64,000 bases of DNA from Streptomyces sp. SID8374 (lineage in GTDB: Bacteria > Actinomycetota > Actinomycetes > Streptomycetales > Streptomycetaceae), in contig NZ_WWGH01000002.1 in the NCBI RefSeq assembly GCF_009865135.1, positions 1,674,001 through 1,738,000 on the forward strand. The letters run 5' to 3'. This document shows, piece by piece, positions 1 through 8,700 of the stretch. The position numbers and the translations under genes are program-made. Below the pieces are notes generated by a model. It saw only the letters and a list, made by a program, of their open reading frames with translations, searched no databases and had not been told where the DNA came from. The stretch's first letter is position 1. Every line of letters begins with the position of its first letter.

Positions 1-1961
1 GCCCCGTCCTCGGCGAGGCGTTCGTTGAGCCAGCGGCCCCAGGCGTCGGAGATCACGTTCGCCTCGCGCCGGCCCGCGGCCGTGTGGGAGAAGATCCGGC
101 CGTCCCCGGTGAGATAGCCCTCCTCGATCATCCGGTCGAAGACGGGGACCAGCACCTCCGGGGGCAGCCGGTGCCGGGCCGCGATCAGCCGCAGCCCCGC
201 ATGGCCGACCAGCCGGGTGAAGAGGTCCACCTGCATCACCGCCCAGGCCCCCGCCATGTCCAGCCGGGTGTCGGACCCGGCGGTGATCCGCCGGGCCGTA
301 TCGGGACCCGCGCCGTGCAGGATCGAGGCCACCGCGATCTCCAGGAGCTTCTCGGAGTCGCCGCTGCCCGGCTGGGCGAAGCCGTCACCCATGTCCGTCG
401 AGGCGAGCCGGGCCGAGTCCCGCAGCTTCACCTCCTTGAGGAACAGCGCGACGACGAAGCCGATCAGCGCCACCGGAACGGTCCAGAGGAACACGGTGTG
501 CAGCGTCTGCGCGTACGCCTGTGCCAGCGGCTCCACCTGGGCGGCGGGCAGCGCGTGCAGGGCCTGCGGGCTCTCCGAGGCCCGGGCCAGCACCGCCGGA
601 TCGCCGCCCGCCGCCACCGCCTGGGCGACCCCGTCGGTGAGATTGGGCTTGAGCGCGTTGGCGTAGATCGTCCCGAACACGGCCGTGCCGAAGGCGCTGC
701 CGAGCGTACGGAAGAACGTCACGCCCGAGGTCGCCGTACCCAGGTCCGCGTAGTCGACGGTGTTCTGCACGGCGATCGTCAGCACCTGCATGGCGAGCCC
801 GATCCCGAGTCCCAGCACCACCATGTAGAGGGACTCCACCCACACCCCGCTGTCGGGCCCCATCCGGGAGAGGAGGAACAGCCCGGCCGCCATGATCAGC
901 GTCCCGAAGACGGGGAAGAGGCGGTAGCGGCCGGTCTTGCTCACCACCGTGCCGCTGAAGATGGAGGCGACCAGCAGGGCGGCGACCAGGGGCAGGGTCC
1001 GCACGCCCGAGAGGGTCGCCGAGTCCCCGTCGACGTACTGGAGGTAGGTCGGCAGGAAGATCATCGACCCGAGCATCGCGAAGCCCACGATGAAGCTGAG
1101 GATGGAGCAGACGGTGAACACCGGGTTCCGGAACAGCCGCATCGGCAGCATCGGTTCCTTCGCCCGCGTCTCCACCAGGCAGAACAGCGTCAGGGCGATG
1201 ATCCCGGCGACGAACAGCCCGATGATCATGGGGGAGCCCCAGGCGTACTCGTTCCCGCCCCAGCTCGTCGCGAGGATCAGCGCGCTCGCCCCGACGGCGA
1301 CCAGCGCGATGCCGGAGTAGTCGATGACCGGCCGTCCGGCGGCCTTCACCGACGGGATGTTCCGGGCGGCGGCGATCACCACCACGATCGCGATCGGCAC
1401 ATTGACGTAGAACGCCCAGCGCCAGGTCAGATGGTCGGTGAAGAGTCCGCCGAGCAGCGGCCCGATCACCGTCGAGATGCCGAAGACCGCTCCGATCGCG
1501 CCCTGGTACTTGCCGCGCTCGCGCAGCGGGATCACATCCGCGATCAGCGCCATCGACGTGACCATGAGGCCGCCGGCGCCGATGCCCTGCATACCGCGCC
1601 AGATGATCAGCAGCAGCATGTCCGAGGCGAGGCCGCAGAGGAACGAGCCGGTGATGAAGACGATCGCCGAAACCTGGAAGACCAGCTTCCGCCCGAACAG
1701 GTCACCGAACTTGCCGACCAGCACGGTGGCGACCGTCTCGGCGAGCAGATACGCGGTGACCACCCACGACATGTGCTCGGCGCCGCCCAGGTCCGAGACG
1801 ATCGTCGGCAGGGCCGTGCCCACGATGGTCTGGTCCAGCGCCGCCAGCAGCATGCCGAGCACGATCGTGGCGAAGACGATGTTGCGCCGCCGCCGGTCGA
1901 GGACGGGCGGCGGCGCGGCGGCACTCTGCGCGGCGGGGGCTTGCTCGCTGGCAGTGGTCAC
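1..1961 (-). CDS. DHA2-family MFS drug/proton exporter (C-terminus outside window)
   Basis: This encodes a 14-helix EmrB/QacA-type major facilitator exporter, which would expel hydrophobic compounds or drugs using the proton gradient. The frame stays open from the left edge to a GTG at 1961, preceded by a GAGGG ribosome site. Soon after the start come a DQTIV segment in helix 1 and the loop motif GKFGDLFGRK (motif A). Further on lies GAIGAVFGISTVIGPLLGG, which matches the antiporter motif C. After the helices there is an extra cytoplasmic tail of about 100 residues, running to the window edge, that looks like a small winged-helix-like domain; many Streptomyces DHA2 exporters carry such a tail. 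The stop codon is not in the window. The ATP-grasp gene at 2019-2867 ends just upstream on the same strand and may be cotranscribed. The substrate cannot be told from sequence. Confidence 0.9.
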   Translation of the reverse strand, partial: MTTASEQAPAAQSAAAPPPVLDRRRRNIVFATIVLGMLLAALDQTIVGTALPTIVSDLGGAEHMSWVVTAYLLAETVATVLVGKFGDLFGRKLVFQVSAIVFITGSFLCGLASDMLLLIIWRGMQGIGAGGLMVTSMALIADVIPLRERGKYQGAIGAVFGISTVIGPLLGGLFTDHLTWRWAFYVNVPIAIVVVIAAARNIPSVKAAGRPVIDYSGIALVAVGASALILATSWGGNEYAWGSPMIIGLFVAGIIALTLFCLVETRAKEPMLPMRLFRNPVFTVCSILSFIVGFAMLGSMIFLPTYLQYVDGDSATLSGVRTLPLVAALLVASIFSGTVVSKTGRYRLFPVFGTLIMAAGLFLLSRMGPDSGVWVESLYMVVLGLGIGLAMQVLTIAVQNTVDYADLGTATSGVTFFRTLGSAFGTAVFGTIYANALKPNLTDGVAQAVAAGGDPAVLARASESPQALHALPAAQVEPLAQAYAQTLHTVFLWTVPVALIGFVVALFLKEVKLRDSARLASTDMGDGFAQPGSGDSEKLLEIAVASILHGAGPDTARRITAGSDTRLDMAGAWAVMQVDLFTRLVGHAGLRLIAARHRLPPEVLVPVFDRMIEEGYLTGDGRIFSHTAAGRREANVISDAWGRWLNERLAEDG

Positions 1962-2018
1962 TTCTGCACCCTCACACCGGCCCCCGCCGCCCGCATGCGG
2001 GGACAGTCCGGACGGGGG

Positions 2019-2867
2019 TCAGCTTGCCAGCGCGGCCAGCGACCTCTTCAGCCGCGCGACGAACGCATCCCGGACGTCCTCGTCCACCCGGTCCAGCGAG
2101 AGATACGGATTGAGGTCCTCCAGCTCCACGAGCAGCAGATCGCCCTCGGCCGTACGGCAGGCGTCGACCCGCTGGATGCCGTGGTCGAGGGAGTTCCACG
2201 CGATGAAGCGCCGGGCGAACGCCAGATCCTCCGCACTCACGGCGTACGGCTCCAGCACCCACCGCCGCTCCGGGTCCGGCGCGTACAGCGCGTACTGGAA
2301 GTCGTGGTCGACGAAGTAGAAGGACACCTCGTAGCGGAAGTCGACCCGGGGCTGCACGAGCAGCACCCCCTCACCCTCCTTCTCCAGCTCACCCGCGACC
2401 TCCGCCGGGCCGACGAACCGCAGCCCCACCGAATCCGCCCCCAGCTTCGGCTTGACCACATAGGCCCCGGCCCCGGGCAGCAGCCCCAGATCCGCCGCCC
2501 GGTCCACCGTAGGGATCACCGGAAACCCGCCCCGGCTCAGCTCCACCAGATACCCCTTGCCCGCCATGTCCCCGCGCCCGTCCAACGGGTTGTACACCGG
2601 CACCCCCAGCTCCACCGCCCGCCCCCGGAACGCGTCGTACGCCTCCCGGTAGTGCAGGACGGGCCCGCTGTTACGTACGAGGGCGAGCTCGAACCGCCCC
2701 AGCAGCGCGGCCGCGTCCCGGGGATGGCAGAGGGCGACGTCGAACGCCTCGCGCAGCCGGGCGGCCAGAAAGATGTCCTCGTCGCAGTACCGCCGCCCCC
2801 GCGCCTGGTAGGCGAGGTCGGTGACGAGCAGGAGGGCGGGACGGCGGGGGCCGGCGGGGGCGGTCAT
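2019..2867 (-). CDS. ATP-grasp domain protein (RimK/glutathione-synthetase-like)
   Basis: The 282-residue product has the layout of an ATP-grasp ligase. The N-terminal half holds the pre-ATP-grasp segment (ALLLVTDLAYQARGRRYCDE). The middle has the nucleotide-binding strands (AYVVKPKLGADSVGLRFVG, then VLLVQPRVDF). The C-terminal part has acidic metal-binding segments (RVDACRTAEGDLLLVELEDLNPYLSL). Such enzymes join a carboxylate to an amine or thiol through an acyl-phosphate, but the substrate is unknown. The ATG at 2867 is chosen because GGAG lies 6 nt upstream and the conserved fold starts shortly after; the open frame extends further upstream as low-complexity sequence that I take as noncoding. 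The gene lies 57 bp upstream of the MFS exporter on the same strand, so a tailoring-and-export pair is possible but unproven. Confidence 0.8.
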   Translation of the reverse strand: MTAPAGPRRPALLLVTDLAYQARGRRYCDEDIFLAARLREAFDVALCHPRDAAALLGRFELALVRNSGPVLHYREAYDAFRGRAVELGVPVYNPLDGRGDMAGKGYLVELSRGGFPVIPTVDRAADLGLLPGAGAYVVKPKLGADSVGLRFVGPAEVAGELEKEGEGVLLVQPRVDFRYEVSFYFVDHDFQYALYAPDPERRWVLEPYAVSAEDLAFARRFIAWNSLDHGIQRVDACRTAEGDLLLVELEDLNPYLSLDRVDEDVRDAFVARLKRSLAALAS

Positions 2868-3128
2868 GGCTTCTCCGGGGTGAGCACTGGGGCGGACGCT
2901 CACTATCCCTGACGGTCCGGGCGGGGACCCGGGTGGGGTCGTACGGCCTTGCACCTGCTGGGTGACGGCCTGGGGGGAACGCTGTTGTCGGCGGCGGGGG
3001 AGAGGTCCCGCCGGTGGTTCCGGAACCTCGCGGTCGCCGGTGTGACGTTTCCGGGTAGCGGAACCTCGGGCGCCCGGCTTGCCGGAAACAGGGTTGAGCG
3101 AGCCGAGCCGGATCGACATACTCCCCGG

Positions 3129-3434
3129 ATGACCGGCGTCGGGGACAAGACCACTGGTCAGGGTTGGGAGGGATGCTGGTACCGCGTTCGCGCCGATCGG
3201 TTCGAGGCGTCATTCCTGCCCGGCGCCGACGAGGATCTGGATGCCGTCTGCGACGTCGACGTGGAGGTGCGGCTGGCAGCTGACGGCTCCCGCTGGAGCG
3301 CGACCGTGTTCACGCTCGCCGAGGTCGGGCGCCGCTCCGGTCAGGCGTCACGTCGTCAGCGGATCTGCCGGCCCGAGATCGCCCGGGCGATGACCAGCCG
3401 CTGGATCTCGCTGGTCCCTTCGAAGATGGTGTAG
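3129..3434 (+). CDS. Small hypothetical protein, probably C-terminally truncated
   Basis: The first 65 or so residues look like real Streptomyces protein: an N-terminal WYRVRADRFEASFLPG segment, then an acidic stretch and the strand pair DVEVRLAADGSRWSATVFTL. The remaining tail (from about residue 75) runs antisense across the 3' end of the acyl-CoA dehydrogenase gene and has no protein-like character. I infer that the original gene lost its 3' half where it now abuts the dehydrogenase gene, and that the ORF merely reads on until a chance stop. The upstream sequence has a plausible TTGAGC box but no clear ribosome site before the ATG at 3129. No function is assigned. Confidence 0.45.
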   Translation: MTGVGDKTTGQGWEGCWYRVRADRFEASFLPGADEDLDAVCDVDVEVRLAADGSRWSATVFTLAEVGRRSGQASRRQRICRPEIARAMTSRWISLVPSKMV

Positions 3435-4570
3435 ATCTTGGCGTCGCGGTACATCCGCTCCACCGGGTGTTCCCGGCTGTAGCCCGCGCCGCCGAGGATC
3501 TGGACCGCCTTCTCCGTTGCCGCGACCGCCAGTTCGCCCGCCCGGAGCTTGGACATGGAGCCCTGGCCCGCGTCGAAGGTGCGGTCGTTGCGGGCCATCC
3601 AGGCGGCCTGCCAGATCAGCAGGCGTACGGCTTCGATCTCGGTACGGAGGTCGGCCAGGGCGAAGGCGATGGACTGGTTCTCGATGATCGGCCTGCCGAA
3701 GGCCTCGCGCTCACCGGCGTACTCCAGGGCGTATTCGTATGCGGCGCGCGCGATGCCCAGTGCCTGGGCGGCGACGGTCGGGCGGCTCACCTCGAAGGTG
3801 GCCATCGCCGCCTGGCCCTTGGCGGTGGAGCCTTCGCGGGCGCGGGCGAGCCGGGTGTCCAGCTTCTCCTTTCCGCCGAGCAGGCAGTGGCCGGGGACGC
3901 GTACGTCGTCGAGGAAGAGGTCCGCCGTGTGCGAGGCGCGCAGGCCCAGCTTCTTGACCGTGCGGCCGGCCGTCAGGCCCTTCGTGCCGGGCGGGACGAC
4001 GAACGCCGCCTGGCCGCGGGAGCCCAGTGCGGGGTCCACCGAGGCGACGACGACGTGGATCTCGGCGATGCCGCCGTTGGTGATCCACGCCTTCTGGCCG
4101 GAGATGACCCACTCGTCGGACGCTTCGTCGTAGCGGGCCCTGGTCGTCATCGCCGAGACGTCCGACCCGGCCTGCGGTTCCGAGACGCAGAAGGCGGCGA
4201 CCTTCGGGTCGTCCTCGTCGCCGTAGCACTGCGGCACCCACTCGGCTAGCTGGTCGGGGGTGCCGGAGGCGAAGATTCCGGCCACCGCCAGCGAGGTGCC
4301 GAACAGGGCCATGCCGATGCCCGCGTCACCCCAGAACAGCTCCTCGTTGGCGATCTGGAGGGAGAGTCCTGTGGGGTCGCCGTAGAGATCGGCGAGCGAT
4401 TCGAATCCGTACAGACCGATCCGGGCGGCCTCCTGGATGACGGGCCAGGGGGTCTCCTCCCGGGCGTCCCATTCGGCGGCCGCCGGGCGGACCACCTGGG
4501 CGGCGAAGCCGTGCACCCAGTTACGGAGGTCCTGCTGTTCCTCCGTCAGCGCCAGCGAGAAGAAGCTCAT
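3356..4570 (-). CDS. Acyl-CoA dehydrogenase
   Basis: This is a 404-residue FAD-dependent acyl-CoA dehydrogenase that introduces the alpha-beta double bond in an acyl-CoA thioester. The FAD-contact segment (CVSEPQAGSDVSAM) and the substrate-side segment (SGQKAWITNGG) are both present. The C-terminus carries YTIFEGTSEIQR, where Glu384 occupies the usual catalytic-base position of MCAD/SCAD enzymes. Full length matches the family. It starts at the ATG at 4570, 4 bp after the stop of the SCP2-domain gene, so the two form one transcript controlled from the palindromes at 5091-5120. Glutaryl-CoA-dehydrogenase-like or medium-chain specificity cannot be separated by eye. Confidence 0.93.
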   Translation of the reverse strand: MSFFSLALTEEQQDLRNWVHGFAAQVVRPAAAEWDAREETPWPVIQEAARIGLYGFESLADLYGDPTGLSLQIANEELFWGDAGIGMALFGTSLAVAGIFASGTPDQLAEWVPQCYGDEDDPKVAAFCVSEPQAGSDVSAMTTRARYDEASDEWVISGQKAWITNGGIAEIHVVVASVDPALGSRGQAAFVVPPGTKGLTAGRTVKKLGLRASHTADLFLDDVRVPGHCLLGGKEKLDTRLARAREGSTAKGQAAMATFEVSRPTVAAQALGIARAAYEYALEYAGEREAFGRPIIENQSIAFALADLRTEIEAVRLLIWQAAWMARNDRTFDAGQGSMSKLRAGELAVAATEKAVQILGGAGYSREHPVERMYRDAKIYTIFEGTSEIQRLVIARAISGRQIR

Positions 4571-4574
4571 GGGC

Positions 4575-5081
4575 TCAGGCCTTCGGGATGTCGAAGTAGC
4601 GGGTCAGCCCCGAGGCCAGGCCGACGTCACCGGCCACCTTCAGCTTGCGCGTCATGAACATCGTGACGGGGTTGCCGTTGCCCGAGACGAGCTTCAGGAA
4701 CTCCGCGTCGCCCATGACGAGGGTGGTGCGCGGCTCGCCCTCCGAGCGGCCCCGGGTGACCTCGCAGGTGCCGTCGGCTATCGCGGTCTCGTAGACCTCC
4801 TCGCTCTCGCCGGTGATCTTCCAGCGGATGAGGGCGGTGAGAGCGCCGGCCGCCTCGGGCCGGAACTGCTGCCGCATCCGGCCGAAGACCTCGCCCAGCA
4901 CCCGGGTCCGCAGGTCGCCGTGCATGACCTCGCCGAGCTGCCGGGCGGACAGGCCCTTGACGATCCGGGCGAACTCCTCGGGCGAGACGGCCGCGAAGTC
5001 GAGTGCGGAGAGATCGTTGGCGAGGTTCTCGCCGCTCACGCCGGCTGCCTTGCCCCTGGCGTCCGAGTTGTTTCCGTTCAC
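4575..5081 (-). CDS. SCP2 sterol-binding domain protein
   Basis: The 168-residue protein has the SCP2 fold features: a central RWKITGESEEVYETAIADG strand pair, then TTLVMGDAEFLKLVSG and the C-terminal FMTRKLKVAGDVGLA helix-strand that lines the lipid tunnel. SCP2 domains bind acyl-CoA, sterols or other lipids and often accompany lipid-catabolic enzymes. Here the gene is the first of a two-gene unit with the acyl-CoA dehydrogenase, which suggests substrate delivery or sequestration. The GTG at 5081 is preferred because GGAAG lies 5 nt upstream. The two palindromes at 5091-5120 begin only 10 bp upstream, which implies direct repression of this unit by a regulator encoded elsewhere. Confidence 0.85.
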   Translation of the reverse strand: MNGNNSDARGKAAGVSGENLANDLSALDFAAVSPEEFARIVKGLSARQLGEVMHGDLRTRVLGEVFGRMRQQFRPEAAGALTALIRWKITGESEEVYETAIADGTCEVTRGRSEGEPRTTLVMGDAEFLKLVSGNGNPVTMFMTRKLKVAGDVGLASGLTRYFDIPKA

Positions 5082-5090
5082 GCCACTTCC

Positions 5091-5120
5091 TTACTCCAGA
5101 GTCAACTTACTTCGGAGTAA
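5091..5120. promoter_or_regulatory. Two adjacent palindromes, probable TetR-type operators
   Basis: TTACTTCGGAGTAA at 5107-5120 is a near-perfect 14-bp palindrome (one mismatched pair). Immediately beside it, TTACTCCAGAGTCA at 5091-5104 is a second, weaker copy sharing the ACTC/GAGT core. They sit 10-40 bp upstream of the SCP2 gene start, on top of its ribosome-binding region and likely promoter. Size and position fit a TetR-family repressor of lipid catabolism; no such regulator gene lies next to it. Confidence 0.55.
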
Positions 5121-5171
5121 GGTAAGGGGAGCGGTGGCTCGCCGCAAGCGGTGCGGTGCGCCGGTGTCTCG

Positions 5172-5435
5172 TTACGAGAACGAGCCCGGCCCCACCGTCA
5201 GCCGGGGGTGGTGGGCGGCCAGGACCTTGTTGGCGCGGGCCAGTTCGGCGAGGGCCTGTTCGCGGTCGGCCTGGTCCTCGATGCCCAGGTGGGGGCCCCG
5301 GAACCGGCGGACCTCACGGGCCGCGCAGTCGGCCTCGAACTCCGCCTCCAGGATGTGCGGCGGGATGCACGAGCCGATCAGCGCGGCGACCCGGTCCGGG
5401 ATCGGCACGGGGACGAGGAGGTGCGAGGCGGTCAT
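5172..5435 (-). CDS. Small conserved-looking hypothetical protein (87 aa)
   Basis: The ATG at 5435 follows a GAGGGAA ribosome site at good spacing and opens an 87-residue frame. The frame continues upstream, but that part is low-complexity Arg/Ser sequence. The protein begins with a hydrophobic MTASHLLVPVPIPDRV strand and has an IPPHILEAEFEADCAARE segment with one cysteine, then a charged helix (QADREQALAELARANKVLAA). There is no signal peptide or membrane segment. I do not recognise the family. It stands alone between the SCP2 gene and the PucR regulator, all on the minus strand. Confidence 0.6.
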   Translation of the reverse strand: MTASHLLVPVPIPDRVAALIGSCIPPHILEAEFEADCAAREVRRFRGPHLGIEDQADREQALAELARANKVLAAHHPRLTVGPGSFS

Positions 5436-5636
5436 GGGGTGTTCCCTCTCGGATGGTTGGCCAGGAGGCGGTACGCGAGTGCTGCCGCCGGATGAGCGGC
5501 AGGCTCCTCCTTGTCTACGGGACGCGGTTCCGCGTTTCTCGTCGGATACGTCTCCGTGTCGCAACCGTTTGGGACTGACCGTCTATTTCGCCTTACGCGC
5601 GGGTAAGTTGACCTTTCGCGCCGGACATGATCCGGA

Positions 5637-6851
5637 TCAGGGGGATGTGCCGGCCGAGCGGGTGCGCAGCCGTAACGCGCGCAGCACGGCCTCCGTCGCG
5701 AAACGGCTTTCCGGGTCGACGAGTTGATCACCGAAGATGGTCTCCAGGCTGCGCATGCGGTAGCGCACGGTCTGCGGGTGTACATCGAGGAGTTCGCCCA
5801 TCTGGGCCGCCGTGCCCCGGGTGTCCAGCCAGATCCGGAGCGTCTCGATCAGCCGTTCACGGCGGGTGGCGCTGATCCCCGCCACTGCGGCCAGCTCCCG
5901 GTGGGCGAGCTGGTCCAGCAGGGCGGGGTCGGAGAGCAGCCACAGGGTGATGAGGTGGTCCTCGCAGCGGATCAGCGGGGCGTCGTCGATCACGCCGGAG
6001 TCGACGAGCTCCAGCACCCGGCGGGCCCAGCGGATCGAGTCGCAGGCCAGGGCGGTCGGCACGGTCAGCCCGATCGCCGCGTGGCCGGCCGGTAACGCCT
6101 GTTCCAGCATGGATCTTCGCGCGTCGGTCAGGGGCCCGGGGACGAGCAGGTGCGGCTGCGGGTCGCTGAGGTCGAGGAGGAGGTCCCGGTCGGCGCTGAG
6201 CCGGTCCAGCGCGGCCGGGGCGCGCACCGCGACCAGGGTCACCTCGTCGGGCAGGGCCCAGCCGGTCTGCTCGCACAGGTCGGCGATGGCGCTGCGCGGC
6301 GCGGGGCGCCCGGCGAGGATCAGATGGAGCAGGCGGCGGCGCAAGGCCTCGCTCTGCTCCCCGGACTGCGACTGGACCTCCAGGAAGCCCTCGCGGGAGA
6401 GCGATTCCAGCTCGTCGACGTAGGCGAAGAGCGCGTCGGCGAAGCTGAGCATCAGGGTGGGGGAGAGGTGGTAGCTCTGCCCCACCTTCTTGGCCCGTCG
6501 CAGCGCCACCCGCGCCCCGAGCCGGTAGGCGCCCTGGAGGGTGTCCATCGTCCGCCCCTCGTACGCCTCGAACCGCCCGAAGCGCCGGCACATGTCGTCC
6601 CGCAGCGTGGTGGGGGACGTGGGCTCGGCCACCAGGTCGACGAACGAGGCGAGGCTCTGCTCCACGCCCACCCGGATCGCCTGGCCGTTCGGGCCCTCCA
6701 GCAGCCGGGCGTATTCCGGATAGGCGCGGGTCACCTCGACACCGATTTCCTTGATGAGGCTGGGGAGTTCGGGCCGCATGATCGCGGCGAATTCCTGGGG
6801 GAGCGGCCCCAGGGGGTCATCGGTGTCCAACGGCTGTATGAGGTGTGCCAT
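5637..6851 (-). CDS. PucR-family helix-turn-helix transcriptional regulator
   Basis: The 404-residue product ends in the PucR/CdaR-type helix-turn-helix. A helix around TRRERLIETLRIWLDTRG is followed by AAQMGELLDVHPQTVRYRMR near the C-terminus. The N-terminal two thirds is the all-helical Streptomyces PucR sensor region (RsbRD-N-like; YPEYARLLEGPNGQAIRVG), and a GGDEF-like degenerate middle domain precedes the HTH. The start is the ATG at 6851 with AGAGGGGA upstream. The gene faces away from the secreted-protein genes across a 714-bp gap, so these may be its targets; that is inference only. The ligand is unknown. Confidence 0.88.
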   Translation of the reverse strand: MAHLIQPLDTDDPLGPLPQEFAAIMRPELPSLIKEIGVEVTRAYPEYARLLEGPNGQAIRVGVEQSLASFVDLVAEPTSPTTLRDDMCRRFGRFEAYEGRTMDTLQGAYRLGARVALRRAKKVGQSYHLSPTLMLSFADALFAYVDELESLSREGFLEVQSQSGEQSEALRRRLLHLILAGRPAPRSAIADLCEQTGWALPDEVTLVAVRAPAALDRLSADRDLLLDLSDPQPHLLVPGPLTDARRSMLEQALPAGHAAIGLTVPTALACDSIRWARRVLELVDSGVIDDAPLIRCEDHLITLWLLSDPALLDQLAHRELAAVAGISATRRERLIETLRIWLDTRGTAAQMGELLDVHPQTVRYRMRSLETIFGDQLVDPESRFATEAVLRALRLRTRSAGTSP

Positions 6852-7565
6852 GCCATGTCCCCTCTGCTCTCGGCGCCCGGTGGTGGGGTGAGACGGTGGG
6901 GGAAAGCGCTCCCACGAACCGACAGATGCGTACCGAGTCCGCGACGAAGATAGACCAAGGAACAGGCACTGCACACCACTTGGACAAGATCGGGGTGCAG
7001 GGGGCACGCATCATGTCCGCGCGGTGGGACTTCCGTGCAGGTCGGGCGGTACTGCGCGCTTTCGGACAATGAATTTCGGCCGCATGCTCCGGCGGTGACA
7101 ACTCCCGTGAGAAGGGCCGTGGCAAGTCCCTCGGGAAGGACCGTGACATGGGCCGTGACCTGTGCTCCGACATGGGTCGTCGCCTGGGCCGCGGCGTCGG
7201 CCGAGGGGGTGTTCCGTGCGGGCGCGGGTGGCCGGGTTCCGGCGGCCTGTCTGTATTCCGGCCCCCGGATGCGCATTCATTGATAAGGGGGTGACCCCCG
7301 GTTACTCATTTACGGATCAAAAACAGGGCCGTACAAAAATTCTTGGACGGACGGATTGTGTCGCTGTGTTTCCCGCGAGTAACATCACGCTTCGTTCAAT
7401 TCGGGCATGAAATCTGCCCGAAATTTGACGCTCAGATCTTCCTCCCCCGGGTCCACCCCGCGGCTCCATCACCGCCGACGAATGCGTCGTGGTGCGGGCG
7501 CGCGCCGGAGAACCGGTCAACTTCGCGCACGAGGCCGCAACCCGGCGGCCGAAAGAGGGGACGAC
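6852..7565. other. 714-bp intergenic region, no supported gene
   Basis: This divergent gap separates the PucR gene from the first secreted-protein gene. Several short frames cross it (about 7011-7280 on the minus strand and 6845-7072 on the plus strand), but they lack protein-like composition or good ribosome sites. Around 7120-7190 there is an imperfect repeat of a CCGTGACATGGG-like unit. The part from about 7270 to 7425 is clearly less GC-rich than its surroundings and probably holds the promoter of the 7566 gene. It ends in the inverted repeat at 7400-7422. Confidence 0.6.
7400..7422. promoter_or_regulatory. Inverted repeat TTCGGGCA-N7-TGCCCGAA
   Basis: Eight-base perfect arms flank a 7-nt spacer in the AT-richer part of the gap, about 145 bp upstream of the secreted-protein start at 7566. 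It could be an operator or a 5' leader hairpin. The same TCGGGCA/TGCCCGA arms recur with a 14-nt spacer at 24855-24882, upstream of the SpoIIE phosphatase gene. Confidence 0.4.
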
Positions 7566-8498
7566 ATGAGATCCGTTTCCAACCGCACCCGCATAGGGCT
7601 GCTCGCGGCATTCACCGCCTTCAGCGCCGTGCTCTCCACCGGTTCGGCCGCGGCGGCGACCGAACTCAACGGCGACTGGGCGCCGTTCGACCGCTGCCCG
7701 GTGGACGCGCCCGCCATGCTCGCGGCGGACGGCATCACCAATATCGCCACCTGTATCTCGTCGAGTTCGGTCACCGGCTCCATCACCCTCGGCAAGAGCA
7801 AGGTCCCCACCGGCAACAGCGACCTCCAGCTCGGTGTCATCCAGCACAGCGACGGCACCACCACCCTCGTGGCACCGCCCGAGGGGGCGCTCACCGCCGA
7901 CCAGGCCGAGGTCCCCGGCGGGCTGCTCGGGCTGATGTGCCCCAGCGCCATCCCCTTCGTCTCCGCGATCTGCCGCCAGCTGACGGACAACACCCTCAAC
8001 CGGATCACGGCCACCATCGAACCCGCGGGCGCGCCCCGGGACTTCAACATGGTGGCGGCCTTCTCCACCGGTGAGCCCATCCTCACCATCCCGGTCCGCA
8101 TCCACCTCAGGAACCCGTTCCTCGGCGACAAGTGCTACATCGGCACCACCGCCAACCCCGTGCTGCTCAAGCCGCAGAACCTCAACGCGCCGACCCTCTC
8201 GCTCCAGCGGTTCGCGGCCGACGGAACCCGCGACGACGAGGGCGAGATGGGCCGCTACACCTTCGCCGGCGCCGACCAGGGCGATGCCACGTTCGCCGTA
8301 CCGGGCGCGAGCGGCTGCGGAGCCGGGCTCCTGGACTGGGCGGTGAACCTCAAGACCGGTCTGCCGTCGGCCGGCGGGAAGAACAGCGTGAAGCTCAACG
8401 ACACCTCGACCTATTTCGGCAGCCCCTACGACCCGGCCGCACTGGCGCCGGACGAGGGCCGGAAGCTGTCGGAATTCTGGCACTCCGCCAAGCGGTAG
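7566..8498 (+). CDS. Secreted hypothetical protein (310 aa)
   Basis: A Sec signal peptide occupies roughly residues 1-31 (MRSVSNR, a hydrophobic core, then cleavage after SAAAA). The mature part is Thr/Ser/Gly-rich, has several cysteines that could form disulfides (CPVD, TCIS, MCPS, ICRQ, DKCY, SGCG), and is predicted by eye to be largely beta-strand. No catalytic motif was seen and I do not recognise the family. The ATG at 7566 is preferred over the upstream in-frame ATG at 7407 because the signal peptide begins here and AGAGGGG lies just upstream. It is the first of three consecutive exported proteins ahead of the mce operon. Confidence 0.75.
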   Translation: MRSVSNRTRIGLLAAFTAFSAVLSTGSAAAATELNGDWAPFDRCPVDAPAMLAADGITNIATCISSSSVTGSITLGKSKVPTGNSDLQLGVIQHSDGTTTLVAPPEGALTADQAEVPGGLLGLMCPSAIPFVSAICRQLTDNTLNRITATIEPAGAPRDFNMVAAFSTGEPILTIPVRIHLRNPFLGDKCYIGTTANPVLLKPQNLNAPTLSLQRFAADGTRDDEGEMGRYTFAGADQGDATFAVPGASGCGAGLLDWAVNLKTGLPSAGGKNSVKLNDTSTYFGSPYDPAALAPDEGRKLSEFWHSAKR

Positions 8499-8505
8499 CG
8501 GCCGA

Positions 8506-8528
8506 CGCCCTCCCTTGCCCCGAGGGCG
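8506..8528 (+). terminator. Candidate terminator hairpin
   Basis: CGCCCTC and GAGGGCG form a 7-bp stem around a 9-nt loop, 8 bp after the stop of the 310-aa secreted protein. There is no T-run, as is common in Streptomyces, so the call rests on position and stem alone. Confidence 0.4.
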
Positions 8529-8700
8529 GTGCGGAACCCGAAGAAGGAGGTGGTGCGACAGCCGCCCGACCGCTCCTGACAGAAGGCGCACCGCAAGGAT
8601 TTCCGCGCCTTCTCCGGTCCAGTTCGAAGCGTGCCGCCCGGAATTCCCGGGTGCACGTCCACTCGTATCCCCAACGGGACAAGAAAAGGGAGTAATTTCC

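Noticed and set aside
84..2912. A 942-codon open frame on the plus strand.
   Set aside because: It is antisense to the MFS exporter and the ATP-grasp gene, which have clear family motifs. Its own product is His/Arg/Gly/Pro-rich with no domain, as usual for opposite frames in GC-rich DNA.
6845..7072. A 75-codon plus-strand frame at the PucR start.
   Set aside because: It overlaps the PucR promoter and start, has no ribosome site, and no recognised features.
7011..7280. An 89-codon minus-strand frame in the 714-bp gap.
   Set aside because: It consists of repeated His/Gly/Pro/Cys codons from a nucleotide repeat, lacks a ribosome site, and has no protein-like character.
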